A program made the position numbers and the translations under genes. Shown here piece by piece: positions 8,092-14,367 of a stretch of DNA of 14,465 nt. This stretch comes from Candidatus Atribacteria bacterium (GTDB lineage Bacteria; Atribacterota; JS1; SB-45; 34-128). Under the pieces are notes generated by a model. The model was not told the DNA's origin. It made no database searches and saw only the letters and a list, made by a program, of their open reading frames with translations. The stretch lies in contig DMCY01000052.1 of the NCBI GenBank assembly GCA_003451675.1, positions 1 through 14,465 of the forward strand, read 5' to 3'. Each line of letters starts with the position of its first letter. Within the stretch, counting starts at the first letter, position 1.

Positions 8092-8317
8092 TTAATAAAT
8101 ATAAGAAATATTGAAAAAATAAATGCAGGACATCAGAAAAATGTTCTTAAATAACAATAAAGCTGTGGAAGATTTTAAAAAGTAAAACTTAAATTGTGAG
8201 GGTGAATTAATAAAATATATATGTTATATAACAAAAGTAAAATAAGAACTTTAGTTTTTCTGATAGTCAAATAGCAAAAAATGGGGGTGATAAATAAAAT
8301 ATTATTGTTTGGTTTGC

Positions 8318-8333
8318 TTTAAATTAATTTAAA
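8318..8333. repeat. 16-bp perfect A/T palindrome upstream of the binding-protein gene
   Basis: TTTAAATTAATTTAAA reads the same on both strands and lies 45 bases before the binding-protein start codon. It is the most symmetrical element in the 287-base gap after the permease gene. In DNA this A/T-rich one such palindrome may occur by chance, so an operator role is only possible. The same gap holds two similar stretches, GGGTGAATTAATAAAATAT (about 8200) and GGGTGATAAATAAAATAT (about 8284), and no recognisable gene. Confidence 0.3.
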
Positions 8334-8378
8334 TAAGATACTGTCAAAGAATATGAAATTAAAGGAGAGAAGAAAAAA

Positions 8379-9401
8379 ATGAAAAGATATTCATTAATTT
8401 TATTAGTACTAGTATTAGCTACAACAATAGTATTGGCTACAACAACTGTATTTGCTGCAGAAGTAAAGAAGGAAGACATCAAAATTGGTTTAATTGGTGT
8501 GTTACATCCATATTTTGCGCCATGGGAACAAATAGCAAAAGATTATATGAATGAGACAGGTATAGAAGTCGGATATAGAGCTACACAACATTTTGATCAA
8601 GAAGAGGAAAATGCAATAATTGAGGCTATGCAAACTCAAGGGTATAATGGTTTTGCTATATGGCCAGGGCATTATACTGCCTGCAATGTAACTATTGCAG
8701 AGTTAGCTAAACAAGGAATTCCAGTTGTTGCAATAGCTGGTCCAGTTGCTTTACCTACAGATGCTGCACTTTATATTGATGAGGATACTAAGAAATCAGT
8801 AATGAAATCAACTGAAGAATTAATCAAAGCAATGGGGGGAAAAGGAAATATAGTTAGTCTTCTTGGTGCATTGTCTGATCCCGATACTATATTAAGAAAA
8901 GAAGGTGTCGATGAAGTAGTTGCACGGTATCCAGGTGTTAAGATAATAGCCGAACTTGCTGATATTGATGCTTTGGAAGACGCTACAACAAAAATAGGCA
9001 GTTTATTAGGTGCTAGAGAAAAAGAGATTGATGGAATAATTGCTACCTGTTATGTACCAACGTTAGTAGCAATTAAAGATTTAACTGAAATAGGAGATAA
9101 AAGGATAAAACTTGTAGGAGTGGGAACAAATAGTGATCCTGAGAACGTACAGGCAATTAAAGATGGCTATATGACAGGATATATATCACAATCTCCTTTA
9201 GCTCAAGCATGGCTGGGGATGGAAGCAATAAGGCTACTTAAAAGTGGTTATACGGTTAAGAAAGGAGCTTTTTTTGTCGAGATACCAAATTTTTATACAA
9301 ACATAGACAATGTAGATAATTATCAACAAAATCAAAAAGATATTTTAAATGAAATGCTTAGAACATTTGCTACAGATTATTTTAATCCACCTAAAAAATA
9401 A
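8379..9401 (+). CDS. Periplasmic (extracytoplasmic) sugar-type binding protein, Peripla_BP_4/RbsB-like
   Basis: Captures the substrate outside the membrane for the RbsC/RbsA-type importer encoded on either side. The 340 residues begin with a Sec signal peptide: MKR, a hydrophobic core at about 6-22, and a V-F-A cleavage site after Ala26. There is no lipobox Cys, so it is predicted secreted rather than lipid-anchored. The mature protein has the type I two-lobe pattern: IKIGLIGVLHPYF at about 34-46, then QGYNGFAIWPG, GIPVVAIAGPV, GNIVSLLGALSDP, IDGIIATCYVP and KLVGVGTNSDPENVQAIKDGYMTGYISQSPLAQAW-like blocks. Aromatic residues near HPYFAPW may stack on a sugar-like ligand. AAAGGAGA (8361-8368) precedes the ATG. 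It is separated from the permease by 287 bases and from the ATPase by a strong hairpin, consistent with its own promoter and higher expression. Ligand unknown. Confidence 0.88.
   Translation: MKRYSLILLVLVLATTIVLATTTVFAAEVKKEDIKIGLIGVLHPYFAPWEQIAKDYMNETGIEVGYRATQHFDQEEENAIIEAMQTQGYNGFAIWPGHYTACNVTIAELAKQGIPVVAIAGPVALPTDAALYIDEDTKKSVMKSTEELIKAMGGKGNIVSLLGALSDPDTILRKEGVDEVVARYPGVKIIAELADIDALEDATTKIGSLLGAREKEIDGIIATCYVPTLVAIKDLTEIGDKRIKLVGVGTNSDPENVQAIKDGYMTGYISQSPLAQAWLGMEAIRLLKSGYTVKKGAFFVEIPNFYTNIDNVDNYQQNQKDILNEMLRTFATDYFNPPKK
8415..8450 (+). repeat. 18-bp tandem duplication inside the signal peptide
   Basis: Two adjacent 18-base units (8415-8432 and 8433-8450) match at 15 of 18 positions. 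They encode LATTIV and LATTTV, residues 13-24, lengthening the hydrophobic core and the region just before the cleavage site. The frame is kept. It looks like a replication-slippage duplication that has since diverged slightly. Confidence 0.6.
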
Positions 9402-9425
9402 TATATCTATCTACATTAAAAATTA

Positions 9426-9467
9426 AAAGGTAAATGCTTAATTATTTAAAATTAAGCATTTACCTTT
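9426..9467 (+). promoter_or_regulatory. Strong intergenic hairpin between binding-protein and ATPase genes
   Basis: The 18-base arms 9426-9443 and 9450-9467 are perfectly complementary around the 6-base loop ATTTAA. It begins 25 bases after the binding-protein stop. The arms end AAAGG/CCTTT, but no long T run follows, so it is not a textbook rho-independent terminator. In binding-protein-dependent importers such a hairpin typically protects the upstream mRNA end or trims read-through, so that binding protein exceeds ATPase. The 9-mer AAAGGTAAA at the 5' arm recurs at 9521-9529, over the ATPase ribosome binding site, so the 3' arm could pair with either copy. Confidence 0.8.
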
Positions 9468-9536
9468 ACTATACATGATAGATTTAATTAATTTTTTAGT
9501 TTTCAGATTAAAAAATAAGGAAAGGTAAAGTTATAA

Positions 9537-11057
9537 ATGTTAGAATTAAAAAATATAAGTAAAATTTTCCCTGGTGTTAAAGCGTTAGATGATGTTTCAA
9601 TAAAGTTTAAAAGCAGTGAAATTCATGCTTTACTTGGTGAAAATGGAGCAGGGAAAAGTACGCTTGTTAAAATAATATCAGGAGTATATAAACCCGAAAA
9701 AGAGGGTAAGATATTTTTAAACAATAAACCTTACGAAATAAATAGTACCTATGAAGCCATTAAAAATGGTATTATTACATTTCAACAAGAATTAAACTTA
9801 TTACCTCAGGCAAGTGTGGCTGAAAATATTATGATTGATAAACTGCCTGTTAAAGTTAAAACTGGAATCCTTGATTGGGAAGAAATAAATAGAGTTGCAA
9901 AGAAATATCTTGACTTAATTGGCTTAAAAGTAGAAGCTTCTACACCTATTAGTAGATTGGATACTGCCCAGAAACAATTGGTTAGGTTGGCAAAAGCATT
10001 ATCTTCTTCTAATATAAAAGTTTTAATATTAGACGAACCTACAGCATCATTAACAAAAAAAGAGGCACAACATTTATTCAAAATATTGTTTAAGCTAAAA
10101 AAAGAGGGAATTCTTATAATATTTATTTCTCATATTTTAGAAGAAGTTTTACAAATAGCTAATAGAGTAAGCATTTTAAGAGATGGTAAATGTGTAATAA
10201 CAGATGATATTAAAAATCTAGATAGAGATAAGATTGTGAGATATATGATTGGAAGAGAAGAAGATAAAAGGGCCACTTTTATTAATACTGTCGATAGAAA
10301 TAAAAAAGTTTTAGAAGTAAAAAATTTAACTAAAGAAAAGAAAGCTTATGACGTTAATTTTACTCTTTATAAAGGTGAAATCTTAGGATTTTATGGGTTA
10401 GTTGGTTCTGGTAGAACAGAGTTAGCTAAAATACTTATAGGATATGACCAATATGATAGTGGAGAAATAATAATAAATGGCAAAAAAGCCAGTATAAGAT
10501 CAATTTATAATACTTTATCTAAATATAATTTAGGGTATCTTTCTGAAGATAGAAAAAAAGAAGGGCTCATATTAACTGATACTGTTAAAACAAACATTGC
10601 TATAACTATTTGGGATAAAATAGCTAATGGTCTTGGGTTAGTTTCTAGTGAAAAAGAAAGAGATGTTGCCTGGAAAAAGATTAAAGATTTAGATATAAAA
10701 TGTACAGGATTAAATCAAAAGGTTGGGAAGTTAAGTGGTGGAAATCAACAAAAAATATCCATTGCCAAATGGCTGGCAGCAAATGTTGATATATTAATAG
10801 CTGATGAACCGACGGTGGGCATAGATATTGGTTCTAAAGAATATTTCGCCAAATTAATATGGAACCTCTCAAAAATGGGAAAATCAATAATATTGATATC
10901 ATCAGATATGCCAGAGATAATAAAATTAGCAAACAGAATATTAATATTTTCACAGAATAGAATAGTAGGGGAAGTGGATAATAGTAGTAAGGATTATGAA
11001 GAAATAAGTGTAAAGATAACTGAATGTATTTCTGAGTTTAAGGTTGTAAATGTCTAA
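9537..11057 (+). CDS. ABC sugar-type importer ATPase with two nucleotide-binding domains, RbsA/XylG/MglA family
   Basis: Cytoplasmic subunit powering uptake with the permease and binding protein encoded upstream. The 506 residues contain two tandem ABC domains, as usual for the CUT2 type. Domain 1 has Walker A GENGAGKST (34-42), a relaxed signature around LDTAQKQ (141-147), Walker B VLILDEPTASL (162-172) and the switch His199. Domain 2 has the family's degenerate Walker A GLVGSGRTEL (287-296, Arg in the Lys position), signature LSGGNQQK (399-406) and Walker B ILIADEPTVGID (419-430). The Lys-to-Arg change is normal for this family. A start at 9537 is supported by AAGGAAAGG (9517-9525), somewhat far from the ATG. 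Codon use is strongly A/T-biased, like the binding-protein gene. Substrate not determinable. Confidence 0.92.
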   Translation: MLELKNISKIFPGVKALDDVSIKFKSSEIHALLGENGAGKSTLVKIISGVYKPEKEGKIFLNNKPYEINSTYEAIKNGIITFQQELNLLPQASVAENIMIDKLPVKVKTGILDWEEINRVAKKYLDLIGLKVEASTPISRLDTAQKQLVRLAKALSSSNIKVLILDEPTASLTKKEAQHLFKILFKLKKEGILIIFISHILEEVLQIANRVSILRDGKCVITDDIKNLDRDKIVRYMIGREEDKRATFINTVDRNKKVLEVKNLTKEKKAYDVNFTLYKGEILGFYGLVGSGRTELAKILIGYDQYDSGEIIINGKKASIRSIYNTLSKYNLGYLSEDRKKEGLILTDTVKTNIAITIWDKIANGLGLVSSEKERDVAWKKIKDLDIKCTGLNQKVGKLSGGNQQKISIAKWLAANVDILIADEPTVGIDIGSKEYFAKLIWNLSKMGKSIILISSDMPEIIKLANRILIFSQNRIVGEVDNSSKDYEEISVKITECISEFKVVNV

Positions 11058-11186
11058 ATAATTTTGTTAAATAATTGGTATATTTTATTTTAAAAGGTTT
11101 TTTTGCTTATATAAAATACATTTCTTTTTAGCAGTTTACATGTACTAATTTTTAGTAGTTGCCGTATCCTAAATCTTGGTCTATAG

Positions 11187-11520
11187 AGGTGCTTTTGTAA
11201 ACTTTTTGCTAAAATTCTAAAAAGTTTACCAGGCTGTGAAATTATCGAATGCAATATCCAAATAGATCACATACATATAGTGATGATAATACCACCAAGC
11301 TATCCAGTAAGCGAAATAGTCGGTAGGATGAAGCTCAAATTGCAAGTAAACTAAGGGAAAAGTTTTCTTGGCTATCAAAAAGGCATACTGGAAAGAGAAC
11401 ATCGTTTGGCCATCAAGATATTTTATCTCTGCCATAGCTCTGGACGAAAAGAGCATATTAGAATACGTCAAATGTCAAAAAACCTACGAATTAGGTCAAG
11501 CGAAGCCCGAACTGTTTTAA
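11187..11520 (+). pseudogene. Decayed IS200/IS605-family transposase (Y1/HUH TnpA)
   Basis: Remains of a single-strand transposase read across three frames. The first part reads AKILKSLPGCEIIECNIQ and then DHIHIVMIIPPSYPVSEIVG; His-x-His in DHIHIV (11265-11282) is the metal-binding HUH motif. After an in-frame stop, a second frame gives LREKFSWLSK. The third gives AYWKENIVWPSRYF and ALDEKSILEYVKCQKTYELGQ, ending at TAA 11518-11520. Two frameshifts and a missing N-terminal third mean it is not functional. Intact family members run about 130-150 residues. The fragment lies between the ATPase and LarA-type genes and marks an old insertion. Recognition of the motif series is strong despite the decay. 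Confidence 0.82.
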
Positions 11521-11533
11521 AGTGCTACGGGCT
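11504..11533. mobile_element. Probable right-end hairpin of the decayed IS200-like element
   Basis: AGCCCG (11504-11509) and CGGGCT (11528-11533) form an inverted repeat overlapping the end of the transposase remnant. IS200/IS605 elements carry imperfect subterminal hairpins rather than terminal inverted repeats, usually near the transposase end. Position and form fit; the exact cleavage site cannot be located. A matching left-end hairpin is not certain; TACTAATTTTTAGTA at 11143-11157 is a candidate. Confidence 0.5.
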
Positions 11534-11555
11534 AGTGGTATCTACTTTTTGGATC

Positions 11556-11583
11556 TTAACATAATATGGCTTGCTAATATAAA
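11556..11583 (+). promoter_or_regulatory. Candidate promoter of the LarA-family gene
   Basis: TTAACA (11556-11561, five of six matches to TTGACA) and TATAAA (11578-11583) are 16 bases apart, just beyond the decayed insertion element. A transcript from about 11590 would have a leader of near 97 nt before the ATG at 11687. The boxes are good but imperfect, in DNA where such matches occur often. Confidence 0.4.
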
Positions 11584-11686
11584 TTCTATACCCTTAAAGA
11601 TATTGGATTTTATTGGCAAAATATATAAAAAATAAAATCGACTGAATTGAAGTCAGAACAAAATGAACTATTGGAGATAATTGCTT

Positions 11687-12964
11687 ATGAAAAATGAAGA
11701 AATAATGATTACTTATGGGCAGAAAAAACTCAATTTTTCAGTACCGAAAAAGAATTACTGTTATTATATTGAACCTAAGAAAGTCAACCAAAAAGAAAAT
11801 GACGAATTTTATGTAAAGAAAGCCTTTTATAAGCCTATTGGAGCGTTATCACTAAATAAAATTTTACGCAGTGGGATGAAGGTATTATTGATCGTTGATG
11901 ACCTTACAAGGCCTACTCCAAAAAAAAGATTAATACCTCTGGTCATTAAAGAATTAGCAAAATTAGGTATTAAAAAACAAGACATTACCATTCTTATAGC
12001 ATTAGGGACACATAGATATATGACTCATAGTGAGATAATTAAAACTTTTGGGGCTGAGACTCTAGAATCTGTCAAAATATTTAATCATGAATGGGCTGAT
12101 CCAGAAAATTTAGTTGATCTTGGGAGAACATCAAATAATATTAATATTATAGTTAATAAAAAAATGATTGAGACTGATTTTTCTATAGGAATTGGAAGTA
12201 TTGTACCACATTCGGAAGCAGGCTGGTCTGGAGGTGGGAAAATAGTTCAGCCAGGAATTTGTGGTTGGGAGACAACTGCTGCTACCCATCTGATGGCGGC
12301 AAAGGACCCTAAATATCTTGATATTGCTGGTACTGTTAATAACAAGGTTCGGTCAGAAATTGAATTTATTGCAAAAAAAGCTGGTCTTAATTATATTATT
12401 AACTTTATTCTTGGAACGAATGGACAAATTTATAAAGTTGTAGGTGGTGATCCTATTCTTGCCCATAGATGTGGGGTTAAATATGCTAAGGAAATCTATG
12501 AAGTACAAATAAAAGATTTAGCTGATATAGTGGTAGTTAGTGCTTATCCTGCTGATTTAGATTATTGGCAGGGTGATAAACCAGTAACCTATTCGTTGCG
12601 GGGTATAAAACAAGGAGGAACTTTGATTCTTGTGGGAAGATTTCCAGAAGGAATTTCTTCCAGTCATTCTATTTTAGAAAAATATGGCCATTTAATGTAT
12701 AAAGAATTAATGGAATTATCTTCAAATAATAAAATTAAAGATGAAGTTGGATTAGCGGCCCTTCTTATTCATGCGCATCATAAGAGAAAAGTTTCAATAA
12801 TCTGTGTTTCTCCAGGGCTTACAATACAACAAAAAGAAAAATTTGGCTTTATTCACGCTGAAACAGTTCAGAATGCCATAAATATGGCATTAGATATACA
12901 GGGTAATAAATGTAAGGTTGGAGTAATTGATTATGGTGGTGACCTTTTGCCTGTATGTTTATAA
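11687..12964 (+). CDS. larA: LarA-family nickel-pincer racemase/epimerase (lactate-racemase-like)
   Basis: Member of the LarA family, which uses the nickel-pincer nucleotide cofactor to racemise or epimerise 2-hydroxy acids by hydride transfer. The 425 residues match the family length. Key residues align almost number for number with Lactobacillus plantarum LarA as I recall it: Asp72 and Arg75 in DDLTRPTP, His109 in GTHR, His175 in PHSEAGWSGG, cofactor-binding Lys185 in GGGKIVQPG, His201 as nickel ligand, and Lys298 in GDKPV. Start: ATG 11687 lies 10 bases after GGAG (11673-11676). A TTG at 11681 would be only 4 bases away and adds two residues. Cofactor-making larB, larC and larE are not in the window and must be elsewhere if the enzyme works. 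The family includes lactate, malate and sugar-acid epimerases, so the substrate is open; neighbours hint at a sugar acid or amino-acid-derived hydroxy acid. Confidence 0.87.
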   Translation: MKNEEIMITYGQKKLNFSVPKKNYCYYIEPKKVNQKENDEFYVKKAFYKPIGALSLNKILRSGMKVLLIVDDLTRPTPKKRLIPLVIKELAKLGIKKQDITILIALGTHRYMTHSEIIKTFGAETLESVKIFNHEWADPENLVDLGRTSNNINIIVNKKMIETDFSIGIGSIVPHSEAGWSGGGKIVQPGICGWETTAATHLMAAKDPKYLDIAGTVNNKVRSEIEFIAKKAGLNYIINFILGTNGQIYKVVGGDPILAHRCGVKYAKEIYEVQIKDLADIVVVSAYPADLDYWQGDKPVTYSLRGIKQGGTLILVGRFPEGISSSHSILEKYGHLMYKELMELSSNNKIKDEVGLAALLIHAHHKRKVSIICVSPGLTIQQKEKFGFIHAETVQNAINMALDIQGNKCKVGVIDYGGDLLPVCL

Positions 12965-13259
12965 AATGAAATTGTAGTAGCAAAAAAAGAAAAGTACTCC
13001 GAGAATTTGTGTTAATAAATATTAGACTAAAGTTGCCTTGTATTAATTTCGAGTAGCCTTTTTACTTGGTTAAAATAAATTGATCATGTACGTGGTCTTT
13101 CTTGTAGAATATTAGATTATTTCAATATGAAGAAGAGCATTATCGAGAAGTATCTAATCATATCAGGAGACATTTGGTGCTTTTAATTAATGTATATATA
13201 GTATGTAGTAAAACATATCTAGTATCTCGTGTGAATCGTATCTCATATTTTAGCGTAGA
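12965..13259. other. Gene-free stretch after the LarA-family gene
   Basis: No gene is supported here. The longest open stretch (after a TAG near 13096, about 54 codons, containing FQYEEEHYREVSNHIRRH) has no start codon or ribosome binding site and matches nothing I recognise. It could be a gene fragment. From about 13215 the sequence becomes a loose series of CGTAT/GTATCTC-like words (for example GTATCTC at 13222 and 13238), leading into the palindrome cluster. No clear terminator hairpin follows the LarA gene. Confidence 0.4.
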
Positions 13260-13294
13260 GCGTATATAAGGGGCTCGATTCATCCCGCTAATCG

Positions 13295-13316
13295 TAGGAC
13301 AGACGTCTCGCCTGTA
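13295..13316. repeat. Degenerate REP-like palindrome (AGGACAGACG-TCT-CGCCTG type)
   Basis: AGGACAGACG, the 3-base centre TCT, then CGCCTG form an imperfect hairpin. It resembles the widespread interspersed repeat AGGACAGGCG-TCT-CGCCTGTCCT found between genes in many bacteria, with the right arm decayed. Preceding bases from about 13270 (GGGGCTCGATTCATCCCGCT) look like a second decayed repeat of GGGGC...GCCCC kind. Recognition is by pattern memory. Confidence 0.5.
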
Positions 13317-13323
13317 ATGAAAA

Positions 13324-13350
13324 GATTTCCGCTTCTATGGGAGTGACATA
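13324..13350. repeat. Degenerate REP-like palindrome (GATTCCCGC...GGGAATGACA type)
   Basis: GATTTCCGCTTCTATGGGAG followed by TGACATA matches the layout of the common intergenic repeat GATTCCCGC-(spacer)-GGGAATGACA with several substitutions. Short arms TCC/GGA and its place beside two other repeat types support it. It holds no gene. Confidence 0.45.
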
Positions 13351-13438
13351 CCCCCTACATAAAAACAATGAATTATACAGAAAAATTTTGAATTTTAAAT
13401 TATAGTTTTTCGCTTTTAGTTTTTAACTTAGTGTTGAG

Positions 13439-13491
13439 ATTGCCACGGATGACACTCAATATTATTTGAGTGTCATAGTGTTCGCAATGAC
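13439..13491. repeat. Compound palindrome with ATTGC...GCAATGAC ends
   Basis: Inner arms ATGACACTCAA (13449-13459) and TTGAGTGTCAT (13466-13476) are perfectly complementary around TATTAT. Outer arms ATTGC (13439-13443) and GCAAT (13484-13488) enclose them, giving a two-tier stem. The GCAATGACG end is the hallmark of a very common dispersed repeat (GTCATTGCGA on the other strand). It lies 52 bases upstream of the SDR gene and could act as a terminator-like or mRNA-protecting hairpin, or as a small non-autonomous element. Confidence 0.72.
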
Positions 13492-13542
13492 GGAAAAAAG
13501 GAATATTTTTAATAAACTTTTGAACTTAAGGAGGAAGAGAGA

Positions 13543-14367
13543 ATGCAAGAAAATTTGAAGATGTTTAGCCTTGAAGGCAAAATAGCAGTAATTACCGGAG
13601 GAGCTGGGGTTTTGGGGACTGCTATTGCCCAAGGATTGGGAAAAGCTGGTGCTAAGATAGCTCTTTGTGATATTGTAAATGCCGATAAAGCTGCAAAGCA
13701 ATTACAAAAACAGGGGATAACAGCTAAAGGTTATTACATAAATGCAATGGATATCGAGAAAATAAAAGTTTGTAGAGATGAAGTAATCAGAGATTTTGGT
13801 AAGGTTGATATATTACTTAACGCAGCAGGTGGAAATGTAAAAGGGGCGACTACTTCGGAAGAACTAAAGTTTTTTGACCTTCCCCTTTCCGCTTTAGAGA
13901 AGGTGGTGGGACTTAATCTTTTTGGCGGAGCAATTCTTCCATCCCAGGTTTTTGGAAAGGATATGATAAAAAACCAGGATGGCGGGTCTATTATTAATAT
14001 TTCATCTATGAGTGCCTTTCGCCCTCTTACCAGGACTCCTGGTTATTCTGCCGCCAAGGCAGCGGTGAGTAATTTTACCCAATGGTTAGCAGTGCATTTT
14101 GCCCAGGAGTATAATAAAAGCTTGCGAGTCAATGCAATTGCTCCGGGATTTTTTCTTACTACCCAAAATCGTTTTTTACTTACTAATGAGGATGGCAGTC
14201 TAACACCCAGAGGTAAAACTATAATCGCTCACACTCCTATGGGTAAATTTGGTGACCCGAAAGATTTAATCGGAGCGTGTGTCTGGCTGGCCTCTGATGC
14301 AGCGAAATTTGTAACCGGAATTATTGTTCCTATAGATGGAGGATTTAGTGCCTTCTCGGGAGTTTGA
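13543..14367 (+). CDS. uxuB: SDR-type D-fructuronate reductase / D-mannonate oxidoreductase
   Basis: Short-chain dehydrogenase reducing D-fructuronate to D-mannonate with NAD(P)H, the step before mannonate dehydratase and KDG kinase. The 274 residues show TGGAGVLG (18-25) for cofactor, NAAG (93-96), Asn125, catalytic Ser155, Tyr168 and Lys172 (YSAAK). The distinctive tail includes VNAIAPGFFLTTQNRFLL (196-213), LTPRGKTIIAHTPMGKFGDP (220-239) and a terminal DGGFSAFSGV. That tail is characteristic of the SDR mannonate oxidoreductases (Bacillus YjmF-like, Thermotoga uronate locus), not of generic SDRs. AAGGAGG (13528-13534) is 8 bases before the ATG. No promoter is clear; a compound palindrome lies just upstream. 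It belongs by function with the aldolase and kinase genes about 9 kb to the left. The dehydratase (uxuA) is not in the window. Confidence 0.9.
   Translation: MQENLKMFSLEGKIAVITGGAGVLGTAIAQGLGKAGAKIALCDIVNADKAAKQLQKQGITAKGYYINAMDIEKIKVCRDEVIRDFGKVDILLNAAGGNVKGATTSEELKFFDLPLSALEKVVGLNLFGGAILPSQVFGKDMIKNQDGGSIINISSMSAFRPLTRTPGYSAAKAAVSNFTQWLAVHFAQEYNKSLRVNAIAPGFFLTTQNRFLLTNEDGSLTPRGKTIIAHTPMGKFGDPKDLIGACVWLASDAAKFVTGIIVPIDGGFSAFSGV

Noticed and set aside
11226..11471. Minus-strand open frame of 81 codons
   Set aside because: It is the antisense of the decayed IS200-like transposase, which explains the region far better.
13096..13265. Open stretch of about 54 codons containing FQYEEEHYREVSNHIRRH
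   Set aside because: No start codon, no ribosome binding site and no family match I can name. It runs into repeat-like DNA.
13200..13500. CRISPR array
   Set aside because: The repeats here are different palindromes at irregular spacing, with no constant repeat or spacer length and no cas genes.
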